Origin: JAEUJM01 sp964635055
GTDB taxonomy: Bacteria; Actinomycetota; Acidimicrobiia; Acidimicrobiales; DATDAH01
Direction of reading: 5' to 3'
Assembly (NCBI GenBank): GCA_964635055.1
Contig: CAZWMT010000010.1
Coordinates: forward strand, 81,434-145,433
DNA: 64,000 nucleotides
Shown here piece by piece: positions 7,472-17,076 of this stretch (within the stretch, counting starts at the first letter, position 1; each line of letters opens with the position of its first letter). The notes under the pieces were generated by a model. The model had not been told where the DNA came from. It saw only the letters and a list, made by a program, of their open reading frames with translations, and made no database searches. The translations under genes were made by a program, and so were the position numbers.

Positions 7472-9699
7472 ATGCTGCGCAGGCTCGTCGGTTCGTTGTC
7501 GGTCGTTCTGCTGCTGGGGGCGTTGCTCGCGCTGGGCTCGGGCCAGCCGGCCGTGGCCAGGGCTTGGGAGTCGGGTTCGGCCGGCCGGTCGGTCGCGGAA
7601 GCGGGGCCCGCCGCCGTGACCGAGCTGTCGGCCGGGTTCTTCGGCCACACGTGCGCGCTGATGGAGGACGGCACGGTCAAGTGCTGGGGGGCCAACGCCT
7701 ACGGTCAGCTGGGCCTCGGTGACGCCGCCAACCGGGGTGACGACCCCGGTGAGATGGGCCACAACCTGCCGGCCGTGCCGCTGGGGACGGGCCGTACCGC
7801 CGTCCAGATCGCCGCCGGGGGCCGCCACACGTGCGCCCGGTTGGACGACGGCACGGTCAAGTGCTGGGGGTACAACGGGCAGGGCCAGCTGGGTCTGGGC
7901 GACACGGCGAACCGGGGTGACGGGCCGGGGGAGATGGGCGACAGCCTGCCGGTGGTGCCGTTGGGCACGGGGCGCACCGCGGTCCACCTCAGCGCCGGCG
8001 GCGACCACACGTGCGCCCGGCTGGACAACGCCACGGTCAAGTGCTGGGGAAGCAACGACTCGGGCCAGTTGGGTCTGGGCGACACGGCGAGCCGGGGTGA
8101 CGGGCCGGGGGAGATGGGCGACAGCCTGCCGGTGGTGTCGTTGGGGACGGGCCGTACCGCCACCTGGGTCGCCGCCGCCGGCTACCACACGTGCGCCCGG
8201 CTGGACAACGCCACGGTCAAGTGCTGGGGCAGCAACTTCTCCGGCGAGCTGGGTCTGGGCGACACGGTGTACCGGGGTGACGGGCCGGGGGAGATGGGCA
8301 ACAGCCTGCCGGTGGTGNNNNNNNNNNNNNNNNNNNNNNNNNNNNNNNNNNNNNNNNNNNNNNNNNNNNNNNNNNNNNNNNNNNNNNNNNNNNNNNNNNN
8401 NNNNNNNNNNNNNNNNNCACGGTGTACCGGGGTGACGGGCCGGGGGAGATGGGCAACAGCCTGCCGGTGGTGGCGTTGGGGACGGGCCGCACCGCCGTCG
8501 AGATCGCCGCCGCTGGTTGGCACACGTGCGCCCTGCTGGACAACGCCACGGTCAAGTGCTGGGGAGACAACTTCTTCGAGCAGTTGGGTCTGGGTGACAC
8601 CCTCGATCGGGGTGACGGGCCGGGGGAGATGGGCAACAGCCTGCCGGTGGTGTCGTTGGGGACGGGGCGCACCGTCGAGCGGCTCAGCCGCGGCGGCGTC
8701 CACACGTGCGCCCTGTTGGACGACGCGAGCCTCAAGTGCTGGGGGACGAACTTCAACGGGTCGCTGGGCCTCGGCGACACCCTGGGGCGGGGCCACGACC
8801 CCGGTGAGATGGGCGACGCCCTGCCCGCGGTGGCGTTGGGGACGGGCCGCACCGCCACCCAGACCAGCGCCGGCGCGTACCACACGTGCGCGCTGTTGGA
8901 CGACGGGACCGTGAGGTGCTGGGGTCGCAACGACCTGGGGCAGTTGGGCCTGGGCGACACCGCCGATCGGGGTGACGAGCCGGGGGAGATGGGCGACGCC
9001 CTGCCGGTCGTCACGCTCTTCGACGTGACCGATCCCACGGTCGATCTGCGCACCCCACCCGATGGTGCGGCCTACCTCCGCGGTGAGGCGGTGGCGGCCG
9101 ACTTCAGCTGCGCGGACGAGATCGGCGGGTCCGGGATCGCCACCTGTGTCGGCACGGTTCCCGACGGGGACCCCGTCGACACGTCGAGCCTCGGCGACCA
9201 CGCTTTTTCGGGCACCGCCACGGACGGGGCCGGGAACACCGCGACGGTGACGCACACCTACACGGTGGCCGATCCACGGCCTGATGGGTGGGTCAAGCTC
9301 GGGGCCGCGGGGGCCTACAAGGGTGACGACCGGTACAACACCTCGGCGGTGGGCCAGACCGCCCGGGGGTCGGCGGCACCGGGGCGAACGGTGACGTACT
9401 TCGTGGTGATGCAGAACGACGCGCCGTCCCCCGAGGCGTTGCTGGTACGGGGCACGGCGTCGAACGGCCGGTTCCGGGTGACCTACAGCGCCGGGGGCGA
9501 GGACGTCACCGCGGCGGTGACCGGCGGCTCCTACGCCACGTCGGTGCTCGGCGCCGGCGCGGTCCAGGTGGTGAAGGTCACGGTGAAGGTCAAGGCGGGG
9601 GCGCCGGTCGGGTCGACCCTCGCCGGGACCGTGACCGTGCGCTCAGGCACCGACGACACCTTCAAGGACCGGGTCGGGCTCACCACCCGCCGGGTGTGA
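7472..9699 (+). CDS. Secreted RCC1-repeat surface protein (interrupted by assembly gap)
   Basis: A signal peptide (MLRRLVGSLSVVLLLGALLA) precedes at least seven near-identical 60-residue (180-bp) RCC1-type blades with the core HTCA..D..TVKCWG.N..GQLGLGDT and RGDGPGEMG. A bacterial Ig-like segment (DPTVDLRTPPDGAAYL...GNTATVTHTYTV) and a ~130-residue C-terminal domain (from about GWVKLGAAGAYKGDD) follow; that last domain recurs in the protein at 35767-37077. One hundred N at 8318-8417 split it and put the two halves in different frames. Removing the 55-bp sequence duplicated across the gap restores one frame. The start is uncertain (ATG 7433, GTG 7463 or ATG 7472). Role unknown; probably cell-surface binding. 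Confidence 0.8.
8318..8417. other. Assembly gap (100 N)
   Basis: Exactly 100 N, the conventional size for a gap of unknown length. The 55 bases before it (8263-8317) and after it (8418-8472) are identical, so the gap falls inside the RCC1 tandem repeat and is an assembly break at a repeat, not missing unique sequence. Confidence 0.95.
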
Positions 9700-9775
9700 C
9701 CCGACGCCTGCCGGCCCGCTGGACCCTCGGCACCGAGGTCGGGTACGACTGACCGACGAGGATCGCCGAACCTCG

Positions 9776-9781
9776 TAGACT
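9776..9781 (+). promoter_or_regulatory. Candidate -10 element of the kinase gene
   Basis: TAGACT lies 36 bases upstream of the kinase ATG, leaving room for a leader with a GGGAG ribosome site (9805-9809) 8 bases before the start. No convincing -35 at the right spacing. Confidence 0.35.
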
Positions 9782-9817
9782 CCTCCCCGGGTTCGAGACG
9801 ACGCGGGAGTCCACGGC

Positions 9818-12067
9818 ATGGCTGTTCCGACGATCCAGGGCTACTCAGATCTCGTCCAGGTGGCCAAGGGCGGCTTCGGGGTCGTGTACCGCGCCCGTCA
9901 GGATCGTCACGGCCGGATCGTCGCGCTCAAGGTGCTGCTCGTCGACGTGCTCGACGAGCGGGCCCGGATGCGCTTCGAGCGGGAGTGCCAGGCCATGGGC
10001 AGCCTGTCCTGGCACCCGAACGTGGTCGCGCTCCACGACTCCGGCGTCACACCCGAGGGCCAGCCCTACATCGCCATGGAGTTCCTCGACGCCGGCTCGC
10101 TGGGCGACCGACTGGCGGGCGGACCGCTGCCCTGGCCCGACGCGGTCGCCGCCGCCGTGCAGGTCTCCGGGGCCCTGGGCGCGGCCCACGCGGCCCACAT
10201 CCTCCACCGCGACCTGAAGCCCGAGAACCTGCTCGTCGGCCCGTTCGGCGAGATCAAGCTGGGCGACTTCGGGATCGCCTCCGTCGAGGGCTCGACCCGC
10301 ACGACCGCGGGCAACGCCTCATTCACGGTCAACCACGTCGCCCCCGAGATCCTGCAGGGACGACCGCCGGACGAGCGCTCCGACCTCTACAGCCTCTCGT
10401 CCACGATCACCACGCTCATCACCGGCACCGCGCCCTTCGAGAGCGATGCCGACGAGGCCTTCGCGGTCACGATGGCCCGCGTCCTGCACACCCCGGCTCC
10501 CCGCCTCACCTCGGTGCCCCCGGCCCTCGCCGACCTGCTCGCAGGTGCCATGGCCAAGGATCCGGCCGAACGGCCGCCCAGCGCCGAGGTGTTCGGACGA
10601 ACGCTCCAGCAGATCCAGCGCGACAACGGGTTGCCGGTCACCGAGCTGCGGCTCTCGCGCCGGGCCGCGTCCCCACCGGCGGCGCCCGACGAGCCGGCCG
10701 TCTTCCCGCCGGGCCCACCGTCGGACGACGAGGGCACGGTCCAGATGCGCCCCCTTCCCCCCACCGCGCCGCCAGGGCCTCCCGCGCCGCCTCCCGCACC
10801 GGTGCCGCCGGCCGCACCGGCTCCGCCGCCTCCGCCTCCGCCGGTTCCTGCCCCGCCCCCCACTGCGCCGGCACAACCGGGTGCGCCGCTGCCGCAGCCT
10901 CCACCAGTCGGCGCACCGTCTGCGCCGGTGGCGCCCGCGCCGCCTCCCGGACCGCCGCCGCCCGCCGCACCGCCGCCGCCTCCGCCTCGGTCGGTTCCCG
11001 CCCCGCCGCCCCCCGCTCCGCCGCCGACCGGAGCACCACCACCGCCTCCGGTGTCCCCGGCGGCACGCGAGCGCAGCAGTCAGACAACAGCGCTGGCCGT
11101 GATCGCCGGGGTGGTGGTCGCAGTGGTCATCGTGGGGATCGTGGCCTTCGTGGCCACCCGCGGCGACGACTCGGCCGATCCGCCCTCGACGACGAGCACC
11201 ACCGAGGCCCCACCGGAGCTCGTGTCGCCCGAGGTCGCCGAGACCATCTCGGTGGGTGACTTCCCCCAGCTGCCCGCGGCCACCGAGGACGACGTCTGGG
11301 TGGCCAACGGCTCTGATGGCACCGTCAGCCGGATCGACGTCGCCACCAACGAGGTCGTGGCGACCATCGACGTGGGCGCCGACCCGTTCGGTGTGGCGGC
11401 CACCGACGATGCGGTCTGGGTCACCAACGGTGACGACGAGACCGTGAGCCGCATCGATCCCGCCACCAACAACGTCGTCGCCACCGTGGACCTCGACGGC
11501 AGTCCGCTCGATGTGGTCGCCGACGGGAACGACGTCTGGGTCTCGATACCGGCCGACGACTCGGTCACGGTGATCGACGCCGACACCAACGACACCACCG
11601 ACACGATCGACACGAACGCGCCGAACGGGATGGTGCTCGCCGGCGACGCGCTCTGGGTCACGAACTTCGCCGACGGCACGGTCTCACGCGTCGACCGGTC
11701 GACCAACGAGGTGACCGACGTGGTCAACGTCGGCAAGCACCCTGAATTCGTCGCGGCGACCGAGGACTCGATCTGGGTGACCAACCGTGCCGACGCCACC
11801 GTCAGCCGGATCGATCAGACGACCTTCGACGTCGACGCGACCATCGATGTCGGCCAGTTCCCGTCCGGCGTCGCCACGGTGGGCGACGGCGTCTTCGTGG
11901 CCAACACCGTCGACGACACGCTCAGTCGGATCGATGCCACCACCAACGAGGTCACCGACACGATCGACACCGACGACGGCCCCTTTGGTGTCTCCGCGGC
12001 CGGTGAGGTGGTCTGGGTCACGACCTCCGAGGTCGACAGCGTGCAACGCATCGAGGGATCCGACTGA
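9818..12067 (+). CDS. Receptor-type Ser/Thr protein kinase with extracellular beta-propeller
   Basis: 749 residues. Residues 1-275 are a PknB-like kinase: glycine loop AKGGFGVVYR (about 16-25), ATP lysine K38 in VALKVL, catalytic HRDLKPEN with D132, and DFG at 150-152, so it should be active. Residues about 285-420 are a very Pro/Ala-rich linker. A single membrane helix (about 424-447, ALAVIAGVVVAVVIVGIVAF) leads to a Thr/Glu stretch and an external domain with seven repeats of the type DxVWVTN..D.TVSRID..TNEV..TIDVG.P, a YVTN/NHL-like seven-bladed propeller. This is the PknD-style architecture, in which the propeller senses an external ligand. It stands alone. Confidence 0.92.
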   Translation: MAVPTIQGYSDLVQVAKGGFGVVYRARQDRHGRIVALKVLLVDVLDERARMRFERECQAMGSLSWHPNVVALHDSGVTPEGQPYIAMEFLDAGSLGDRLAGGPLPWPDAVAAAVQVSGALGAAHAAHILHRDLKPENLLVGPFGEIKLGDFGIASVEGSTRTTAGNASFTVNHVAPEILQGRPPDERSDLYSLSSTITTLITGTAPFESDADEAFAVTMARVLHTPAPRLTSVPPALADLLAGAMAKDPAERPPSAEVFGRTLQQIQRDNGLPVTELRLSRRAASPPAAPDEPAVFPPGPPSDDEGTVQMRPLPPTAPPGPPAPPPAPVPPAAPAPPPPPPPVPAPPPTAPAQPGAPLPQPPPVGAPSAPVAPAPPPGPPPPAAPPPPPPRSVPAPPPPAPPPTGAPPPPPVSPAARERSSQTTALAVIAGVVVAVVIVGIVAFVATRGDDSADPPSTTSTTEAPPELVSPEVAETISVGDFPQLPAATEDDVWVANGSDGTVSRIDVATNEVVATIDVGADPFGVAATDDAVWVTNGDDETVSRIDPATNNVVATVDLDGSPLDVVADGNDVWVSIPADDSVTVIDADTNDTTDTIDTNAPNGMVLAGDALWVTNFADGTVSRVDRSTNEVTDVVNVGKHPEFVAATEDSIWVTNRADATVSRIDQTTFDVDATIDVGQFPSGVATVGDGVFVANTVDDTLSRIDATTNEVTDTIDTDDGPFGVSAAGEVVWVTTSEVDSVQRIEGSD

Positions 12068-12248
12068 CCCGGCGCCACCGGTCGTTCGTCAGCGGTCGGC
12101 GCCAGGTCGCCGCCCGAGGTGATGCTCGAGGGGCCGCCGGCGGACCATTCGTTCTGGCGTGGGGCGGCGCCGGCGAGGGCGATGTGATCGGGAACGGCCG
12201 GAGGGACCTCCGGGCGAGGCCAGTCCCCCAGCCGTCGCGGGTGGCGAT

Positions 12249-12890
12249 TTACTCGTCGAGGAGTGCCGCGAACGCGGGGTCGTCACAGGGCGCGTCGAGG
12301 TCGCTGTCGCCCCGGGCGTCGTCGCGGTGCTTCGCCGCGCCGGAGATCGCCTGGCGCAGGTGTTCGATGGCCTCGCTGGTGTCGCCGTTCAGGCTCTCGC
12401 TGCAGGCCAGGTTGTAGGCGAGCATCGGGTACTGCGGGTTTCCGGCGACGAGCTCGCGGAGCCGGGTGTTGAGTCGGGGGTACTCGCCCGCCGCGTAGAG
12501 GGGCACGAGCGGCGCCCACAGCTCCCAACCCGTCGCGTGGTACGGCTTCCCCGGTGTGCCGTCGAGCGCCAGGATCGTCGTGGCCGGCTCGGCCGCGACC
12601 GCCGTCCGCTGCGTGCCCGGCTTGGTGGCGATCAGCGTGCCGGGAGTCGCATCGACCTGCTCGCCCTCCACGTCGAAGGTCGCCCGACCGCTCACGACGA
12701 GGAAGAGCTCCTCCGATGGCTCGGAGTCCTCGTCGTACTCGTTGATGATCGGGTCGCCCACCGCGGCGCCCACCCAGGCCGTCACCCCGAAGCTCGTGAT
12801 GCCGAGGTGGTGCCGGACCGGCCGGTAGTGGTGCTCGCCGTCGGCGAGCACGCCGATCTCGTCGAGGTGCGCGATCGCGTGGTCGGCCAT
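12249..12890 (-). CDS. Cupin-domain plus TPR-like protein
   Basis: 213 residues. Residues about 20-125 are a cupin barrel (GVTAWVGAAVGDPII, then EELFLVVSGRATFDVEGEQV and GTLIATKPGTQRTAVA), with the metal-ligand histidines of classic cupins largely absent. Residues about 140-195 look like a tetratricopeptide hairpin pair (YPMLAYNLACSESLNGDTSEAIEHLRQAI). The combination resembles small actinobacterial cupin/TPR proteins of unknown function. I start at 12890 because GGAGAT lies 5-6 bases upstream; the longer frame adds a basic tail unlike the family. It converges on the kinase gene, with a short CCGGAGG/CCTCCGG hairpin at 12198-12213 between them. Confidence 0.75.
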   Translation of the reverse strand: MADHAIAHLDEIGVLADGEHHYRPVRHHLGITSFGVTAWVGAAVGDPIINEYDEDSEPSEELFLVVSGRATFDVEGEQVDATPGTLIATKPGTQRTAVAAEPATTILALDGTPGKPYHATGWELWAPLVPLYAAGEYPRLNTRLRELVAGNPQYPMLAYNLACSESLNGDTSEAIEHLRQAISGAAKHRDDARGDSDLDAPCDDPAFAALLDE

Positions 12891-13233
12891 CAGATCTCCA
12901 CGGTGTCGTCGGTCGATTTCGCGCCCGGCCGCCACCCTACCGAGAGGACGGGGATCGATCATTCAGGGTCCCGGACCGGTTGGCGACCCCTCACGAGCAG
13001 GACGCGGTTGGAGCGGTTCGAGGTCCTCGACGCAGATCGTCTCGACTCCTCGGGTTTCTCGGTGTTTTCTGGTGGATCGAGTTGCGAACGGGTGTTCGGG
13101 TCGGGTAGGGTTCGGTTGTTACACGCGCTGCCGTGTGAGAGCCAGGGCCATCATCGGTTCACCGGTGGTGAGGTCCCACGGGCAACGGTTTGCAGTGACC
13201 ACATGTACCCCTCTGTGGAACTGGAGACCTGTC
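12891..13233. other. Divergent intergenic region
   Basis: About 340 bp between the divergent cupin gene and the second HNH gene. It contains TAGGGT at 13106-13111 as a possible -10 and a small ACACG/CGTGT hairpin (13121-13136). The plus-strand frame stays open here but has no coding features. Confidence 0.4.
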
Positions 13234-14469
13234 GTGGCTGGATTGCTGGAACGAATCGCCCGTCTCGAGGCGGCCTATGACGAGCTCCTCGCGGAGGAGC
13301 TCGCCGGGGCGCCCGGGTTGACCGACGCCATGGTGGCGTTGGGGCGTGTGCGCAACAAGCACGACGCCTTGGACCTGAAGGCCACGGGGGCGTTCGACGC
13401 GTCGAAGGAGTGGATGGCCGACGGGTCGCGGTCGGCGGCGGCGTGGTTGATGACCAAGGGTCGTGAGCGCAAGGGGGTGCCCCAGCGGCGGGTGCGTCTG
13501 GCCCGGGCGGTGCGGGCCATGCCCCACACCGAACGGGCCCTCGCCGACGGTGCCATCACCGTGGACCATGTCGAGTCGCTGGCGGGGTGCAACACCGGTG
13601 AGTTGGCCCGGGTGTTCGCCGACAGCGAGCGCCGTCTGGTGGAGCACGCGAAGACGAAGCGGTTCGTGGGGTTCGCCGAGGAGTTGGGGTACTGGCGCGA
13701 CGTGGTCGACCCTGACGGGGCCGACGACCGCGCCGAGCGGCAGTTGGCCGACGCCCACTGGCACGCGTCGAGGTCCTTTCAGGGCCAGGTCCGCGCCGAT
13801 GGGTGGCTGGACGCGATCGGCGGGTCCATCTACCTCACCGAGCTGGAACGGTTGGAGAACCACCTGTTCGAACAGGACTGGGCCGACGCGGTCGAACGGT
13901 TGGGCGAGGGCAACGTGGCGGTCGCGGATCTGGGCCGCACCCCCGCGCAGCGGCGGGCCGCGACGCAGGTGCTGATGGCGGTGCGGTCGGGATCGCAGAC
14001 CCTGGGCGACACCCCCATCAAACTGGTGTTGAACGTGGTGATGGACTGGGCCACGTTCTGCGCCGAGCTGGCCCGCAAACAGGGCCGCACCGATGTGGTG
14101 TTCCCCGACGAGCGCACCTGCCGGCTCAAAGACGGCACCATCATCGCCCCCTCCCAGGCCCTCTCCGCGGGCCTGGCCGGCACCATCCGGGGGTTGGTGA
14201 TCGACCAGGCCGGCGTCCCGCTGCACTACGGGTACGAGGAACGCTTCGCCACCGGCGACCTGCGCACCGCGATCGAGCTCACCCACCTGTACTGCACCCA
14301 CAAGGCAGGGTGCGACACCCCCTCGTACCGATGTCAGATCGACCACATACAGGCGGTGATCGACGGCGGCCCCACCAACCCCGACAACCTCCAACCCCAC
14401 TGCCCGCCCCACAACCGCCACAAAGAGACCCAGGACCGCAAACGCCGCAAACCACCACCACCAACCTGA
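13234..14469 (+). CDS. DUF222 / HNH endonuclease domain protein, second copy
   Basis: 411 residues from GTG 13234, which has GGAG 8 bases upstream. N-terminal coiled helix (LLERIARLEAAYDELLAEEL), DUF222 region with GAFDASKEW and WLMTKGRERKGVPQRRV, then a C-terminal HNH with CTHKAGCDTPSYRCQIDHIQ and PHCPPHNRHK. Clearly the same family as 8-1555, but diverged (different linker, no acidic insert), so not a recent duplicate. The C-terminal tail is basic and Pro-rich. Confidence 0.87.
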   Translation: MAGLLERIARLEAAYDELLAEELAGAPGLTDAMVALGRVRNKHDALDLKATGAFDASKEWMADGSRSAAAWLMTKGRERKGVPQRRVRLARAVRAMPHTERALADGAITVDHVESLAGCNTGELARVFADSERRLVEHAKTKRFVGFAEELGYWRDVVDPDGADDRAERQLADAHWHASRSFQGQVRADGWLDAIGGSIYLTELERLENHLFEQDWADAVERLGEGNVAVADLGRTPAQRRAATQVLMAVRSGSQTLGDTPIKLVLNVVMDWATFCAELARKQGRTDVVFPDERTCRLKDGTIIAPSQALSAGLAGTIRGLVIDQAGVPLHYGYEERFATGDLRTAIELTHLYCTHKAGCDTPSYRCQIDHIQAVIDGGPTNPDNLQPHCPPHNRHKETQDRKRRKPPPPT

Positions 14470-14831
14470 ACACCCCGAGCCCGACCCCGGCGCCCGAACC
14501 AGCCACGCCACCCGCTCGCGAACGGCCCTGCAGCGCTCACCACCCGGCCGGACCGCCCCACCGGGCGCTCCGCACTGCGTCGGAACGCCCCATGCGGAAG
14601 TCCCGCCGACGCGCGCAGTGTGCGACCGGCTGGTGGCCGCCCGATCGAATGATGAGGTGCGACCGAGACGGGCCGCAGCTGGTGGGATCAGCGGTTCACC
14701 GACGACAGGACACGGGCGCTGCTCCACGCCGTCCTCACGAGGAACGGATCCTTCAACCCGCCTCCGCGGTGGGCCGTGCCGCGGGAGACGCCGCCGGTCG
14801 CGCGGGGTGCGGAACGGGTAGACAACGTTGC
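14470..14831. other. Intergenic region without a convincing gene
   Basis: Open frames exist on both strands but none has a start, ribosome site or recognisable domain. One plus-strand frame reads WWDQRFTDDRTRALLHAVLT, without a start codon, and may be a decayed coding remnant. The region ends in TAGACA (14819-14824), a likely -10 for the next gene. Confidence 0.4.
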
Positions 14832-15209
14832 GTGCCTGACGGGGACGACGCCCAGTCGAGACGTGACGACGACTGCTACCTCACCACGACGGGGCGGCGC
14901 AGTGGGCGGCCGCACCGCATCGAGATCTGGTACGCCGCCGACGGCGACACGCTCTACCTGCTCGCCGGCGCGGGACGCTCGTCGGACTGGGTGCGCAACC
15001 TCGATGCCGATGCGGCGGTGTCGGTCGAGCTGGACGGTGCGCGCCGGTCGGGCCGAGCCCACGTGGTCGACGGCGACCGGGCGGACCGTGCCCGTGCGCT
15101 GGTGTTCGCCAAGTACCAGCCCCGGTACGGCGGCGACCTGACGCGCTGGCGGGACACCGCGCTCCCGGTCGCCATCGACCTGGCGGCCCGGGAGGCGCCC
15201 GGCGGCTGA
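14832..15209 (+). CDS. Deazaflavin (F420)-dependent nitroreductase-family protein
   Basis: 125 residues with the Ddn/DUF385 family signature: CYLTTTGRRSGRPHRIEIWY (F420-binding strand-turn), LYLLAGAGRSSDWVRNLDAD and the closing 'RALVFAKYQPRYGG'. These split-barrel proteins use F420 or a related flavin for reduction of small molecules. The N-terminus is short. The GTG at 14832 lies 7 bases after TAGACA, so it is probably a leaderless transcript; longer frames upstream are out of family. Substrate unknown. Confidence 0.8.
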   Translation: MPDGDDAQSRRDDDCYLTTTGRRSGRPHRIEIWYAADGDTLYLLAGAGRSSDWVRNLDADAAVSVELDGARRSGRAHVVDGDRADRARALVFAKYQPRYGGDLTRWRDTALPVAIDLAAREAPGG

Positions 15210-15308
15210 CCAGCGGGACCCCGGCGCCGGTGGGGCGAGGGCGTAGGCACCCGTCGATCGAGCGGGGCAGGACTGCGCCAGGCCGCTCGGCTGGGCCAGA
15301 GTGCAGGG

Positions 15309-15599
15309 GTGCAGTTCAGCCCTGAGCTCCGCGAGCGGGTGGCCGACGGTTCGATCACGGTGACCTACCGCCTCTGGTCGCGACTGCAGGTGAAGGTCGG
15401 CGGCGTGTACCGGTCCGGGCCGGTGCGGATCGAGGTCGACGACATCGAGCAGCTGCCGTTCTCGGCCATCAGCGAGGACGATCTGCCCGCCACCGGCGAG
15501 CCGGACCTCCAGGCGCTACGCCGGCGGGCGGCGCACGCCGGCCCGATCGGCGACGACACGCTGCTCTACCGGATCGAGTTCCACGTCGTGTCGGGCTGA
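15309..15599 (+). CDS. ASCH-domain-like small protein
   Basis: 96 residues. A beta-rich core with SITVTYRLWSRLQVKVGGVY, then RIEVDDIEQLPFSAISEDDL and a final LLYRIEFHVV matches ASCH-type (PUA-like) domains, thought to bind RNA or modified nucleotides. The start is a GTG at 15309 with CAGAGT 6 bases ahead, fitting the leaderless pattern seen nearby. Monocistronic. Confidence 0.7.
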   Translation: MQFSPELRERVADGSITVTYRLWSRLQVKVGGVYRSGPVRIEVDDIEQLPFSAISEDDLPATGEPDLQALRRRAAHAGPIGDDTLLYRIEFHVVSG

Positions 15600-15701
15600 C
15601 GACGCCGACCCGGCGGCCCGAGCCGCCATGCCGGCGAGCGAGGACCACGCGGATTCGGCAAGGCCCACTGCGAGGACGGGTGGGCTCCGTAGCGTGACCG
15701 C

Positions 15702-16433
15702 ATGAGCGAGCACCGGCCCGACGGGCACCAGCCCGACCAGCACGAGCACGAGGAGCACAGGCCCGAGGAGCGCGGGCCCGACGACCCCGCCCAGCACCGC
15801 CACGACACCGGCCGCTTCGGCGTCACCGGGCAGGCCGCCGAGTGGGACGCCCGCTACGACTCGCGCGGCGACGCCATGTGGAGCGGCCGGCCCAACGGTC
15901 GCCTCGTCGCCGAGGTCCAGCCGCTGACCCCCGGTAGCGCCCTCGACGTGGGCTGCGGCGAGGGCGCCGACGCCATCTGGCTGGCGACCCGAGGGTGGAC
16001 GGTCACCGCCGTCGACGTGTCCGCCGTCGCCGTGGACCGTGCCCGCCGAGCAGCGGCCGCTGCCGGCGTCGCGGTCGAGTGGGTCTGCGGCGACGCCTTG
16101 GCCACGCCCTTCCCTGCCGCCTCGTTCGACCTGTTGTCGCTGCAGTACCCGGCGCTCCCCAAGGCCGCGGGCGAGCGCGCCGTGCGCACCCTGCTCGAGG
16201 CGGTGCGACCGGCCGGCGTGCTCCTCGCGGTGTACCACGACCTCGACGACGGGCACCGCGAGCACATGGCGGCGCAGGGCTTCGACCCGGCCGACTACGT
16301 GGGCGCCGACGACCTCCGCCCGCTGCTCACCGACGCCTTCACCCTCGAGGTGGACGTGGTGGAGCCCCGCATCGACCCACCGCCCGACAACCCCCACATC
16401 GCCGACGTGGTCCTGCGCGCCCGGCGGCGCTGA
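15702..16433 (+). CDS. SAM-dependent class I methyltransferase
   Basis: 243 residues. After a His/Glu/Asp-rich disordered head (residues 1-40) comes a Rossmann methyltransferase: WDARYDSRGDAMWSGRPNG, motif I LDVGCGEGADAIWLA, motif II VDVSAVAVDRAR and motif IV FDLLSLQYPAL. This matches the subgroup of small thiol/tellurite-type or housekeeping methyltransferases common in actinobacteria; the substrate cannot be deduced. ATG 15702 lies 6 bases after TAGCGT, so the transcript is probably leaderless. The histidine-rich head could bind metal (inference). Confidence 0.85.
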   Translation: MSEHRPDGHQPDQHEHEEHRPEERGPDDPAQHRHDTGRFGVTGQAAEWDARYDSRGDAMWSGRPNGRLVAEVQPLTPGSALDVGCGEGADAIWLATRGWTVTAVDVSAVAVDRARRAAAAAGVAVEWVCGDALATPFPAASFDLLSLQYPALPKAAGERAVRTLLEAVRPAGVLLAVYHDLDDGHREHMAAQGFDPADYVGADDLRPLLTDAFTLEVDVVEPRIDPPPDNPHIADVVLRARRR

Positions 16434-16479
16434 CACACGGGTCCCCGCCGCCCGCGCGTCCGGGGCCGGGTCGTCGCCG

Positions 16480-17025
16480 CTACCCGTCGAGGAGGGCGAG
16501 CAGCTTCGTCGTGGTCGACCAGCTGCGTATGGTCATCTGCCGGTACTCCGGGGTCCCCATGATCTTGCTGAGCTTGCTCTTGGTGCGGAGCTCGCTGAGG
16601 CGGGCGAAGTAGAGGACGCCCTTGCCGGGCCAGGCCTGGTCGACGCCGTCGCGCAGGTGCACCACCTTCATGGCCTGGGCCGGCGTCAGCGGCGCCCGCA
16701 GGAAGATGGCGTCGGAGTGGTAGCGGTCCGGCGCCGTGCCGAAGCCCGCCGGCGCGTCCTCGACGACGCTGCGGAGCTGGCGGAGGGTCCGCACGACCAC
16801 CACGAGGGGGATGCCGAAGCGCGCCTCGAGCATCGATTCGAGGCGCTCCTCGAGGCCCTTGACCGGCGTGTCGGTGGTGAACATCACGTTGCCGGACTGG
16901 ATGTAGGTGCTTACCTCCGTGTGCCCGTCGGTCTCGAAGCAGTCGCGGAGATCGGCCATCTTCACCGGGTTGCGGCCGCCCACGTTGATGCCCCGCAACA
17001 GGGCGACACAGCGGTTCGTCGCCAT
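16480..17025 (-). CDS. DUF1697 family protein
   Basis: 181 residues, nearly all DUF1697: CVALLRGINVGGRNPVKMAD, then TYIQSGNVMF and the closing SKIMGTPEYRQMTIRSWSTT. Members are single-domain cytoplasmic proteins of unknown function. The full family length is present. The ATG has TACGCT 6 bases upstream, again the leaderless pattern. It converges on the methyltransferase gene. Confidence 0.88.
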   Translation of the reverse strand: MATNRCVALLRGINVGGRNPVKMADLRDCFETDGHTEVSTYIQSGNVMFTTDTPVKGLEERLESMLEARFGIPLVVVVRTLRQLRSVVEDAPAGFGTAPDRYHSDAIFLRAPLTPAQAMKVVHLRDGVDQAWPGKGVLYFARLSELRTKSKLSKIMGTPEYRQMTIRSWSTTTKLLALLDG

Positions 17026-17076
17026 GGGCCGAGCGTAGGAGACCCCGGCGGTGTGCGCTCCGGGCGCACACGCCTG

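Noticed and set aside
7640..9000. Regular 180-bp direct repeats that might suggest a CRISPR or satellite
   Set aside because: Units are coding RCC1 blades with conserved protein motifs and no unique spacers.
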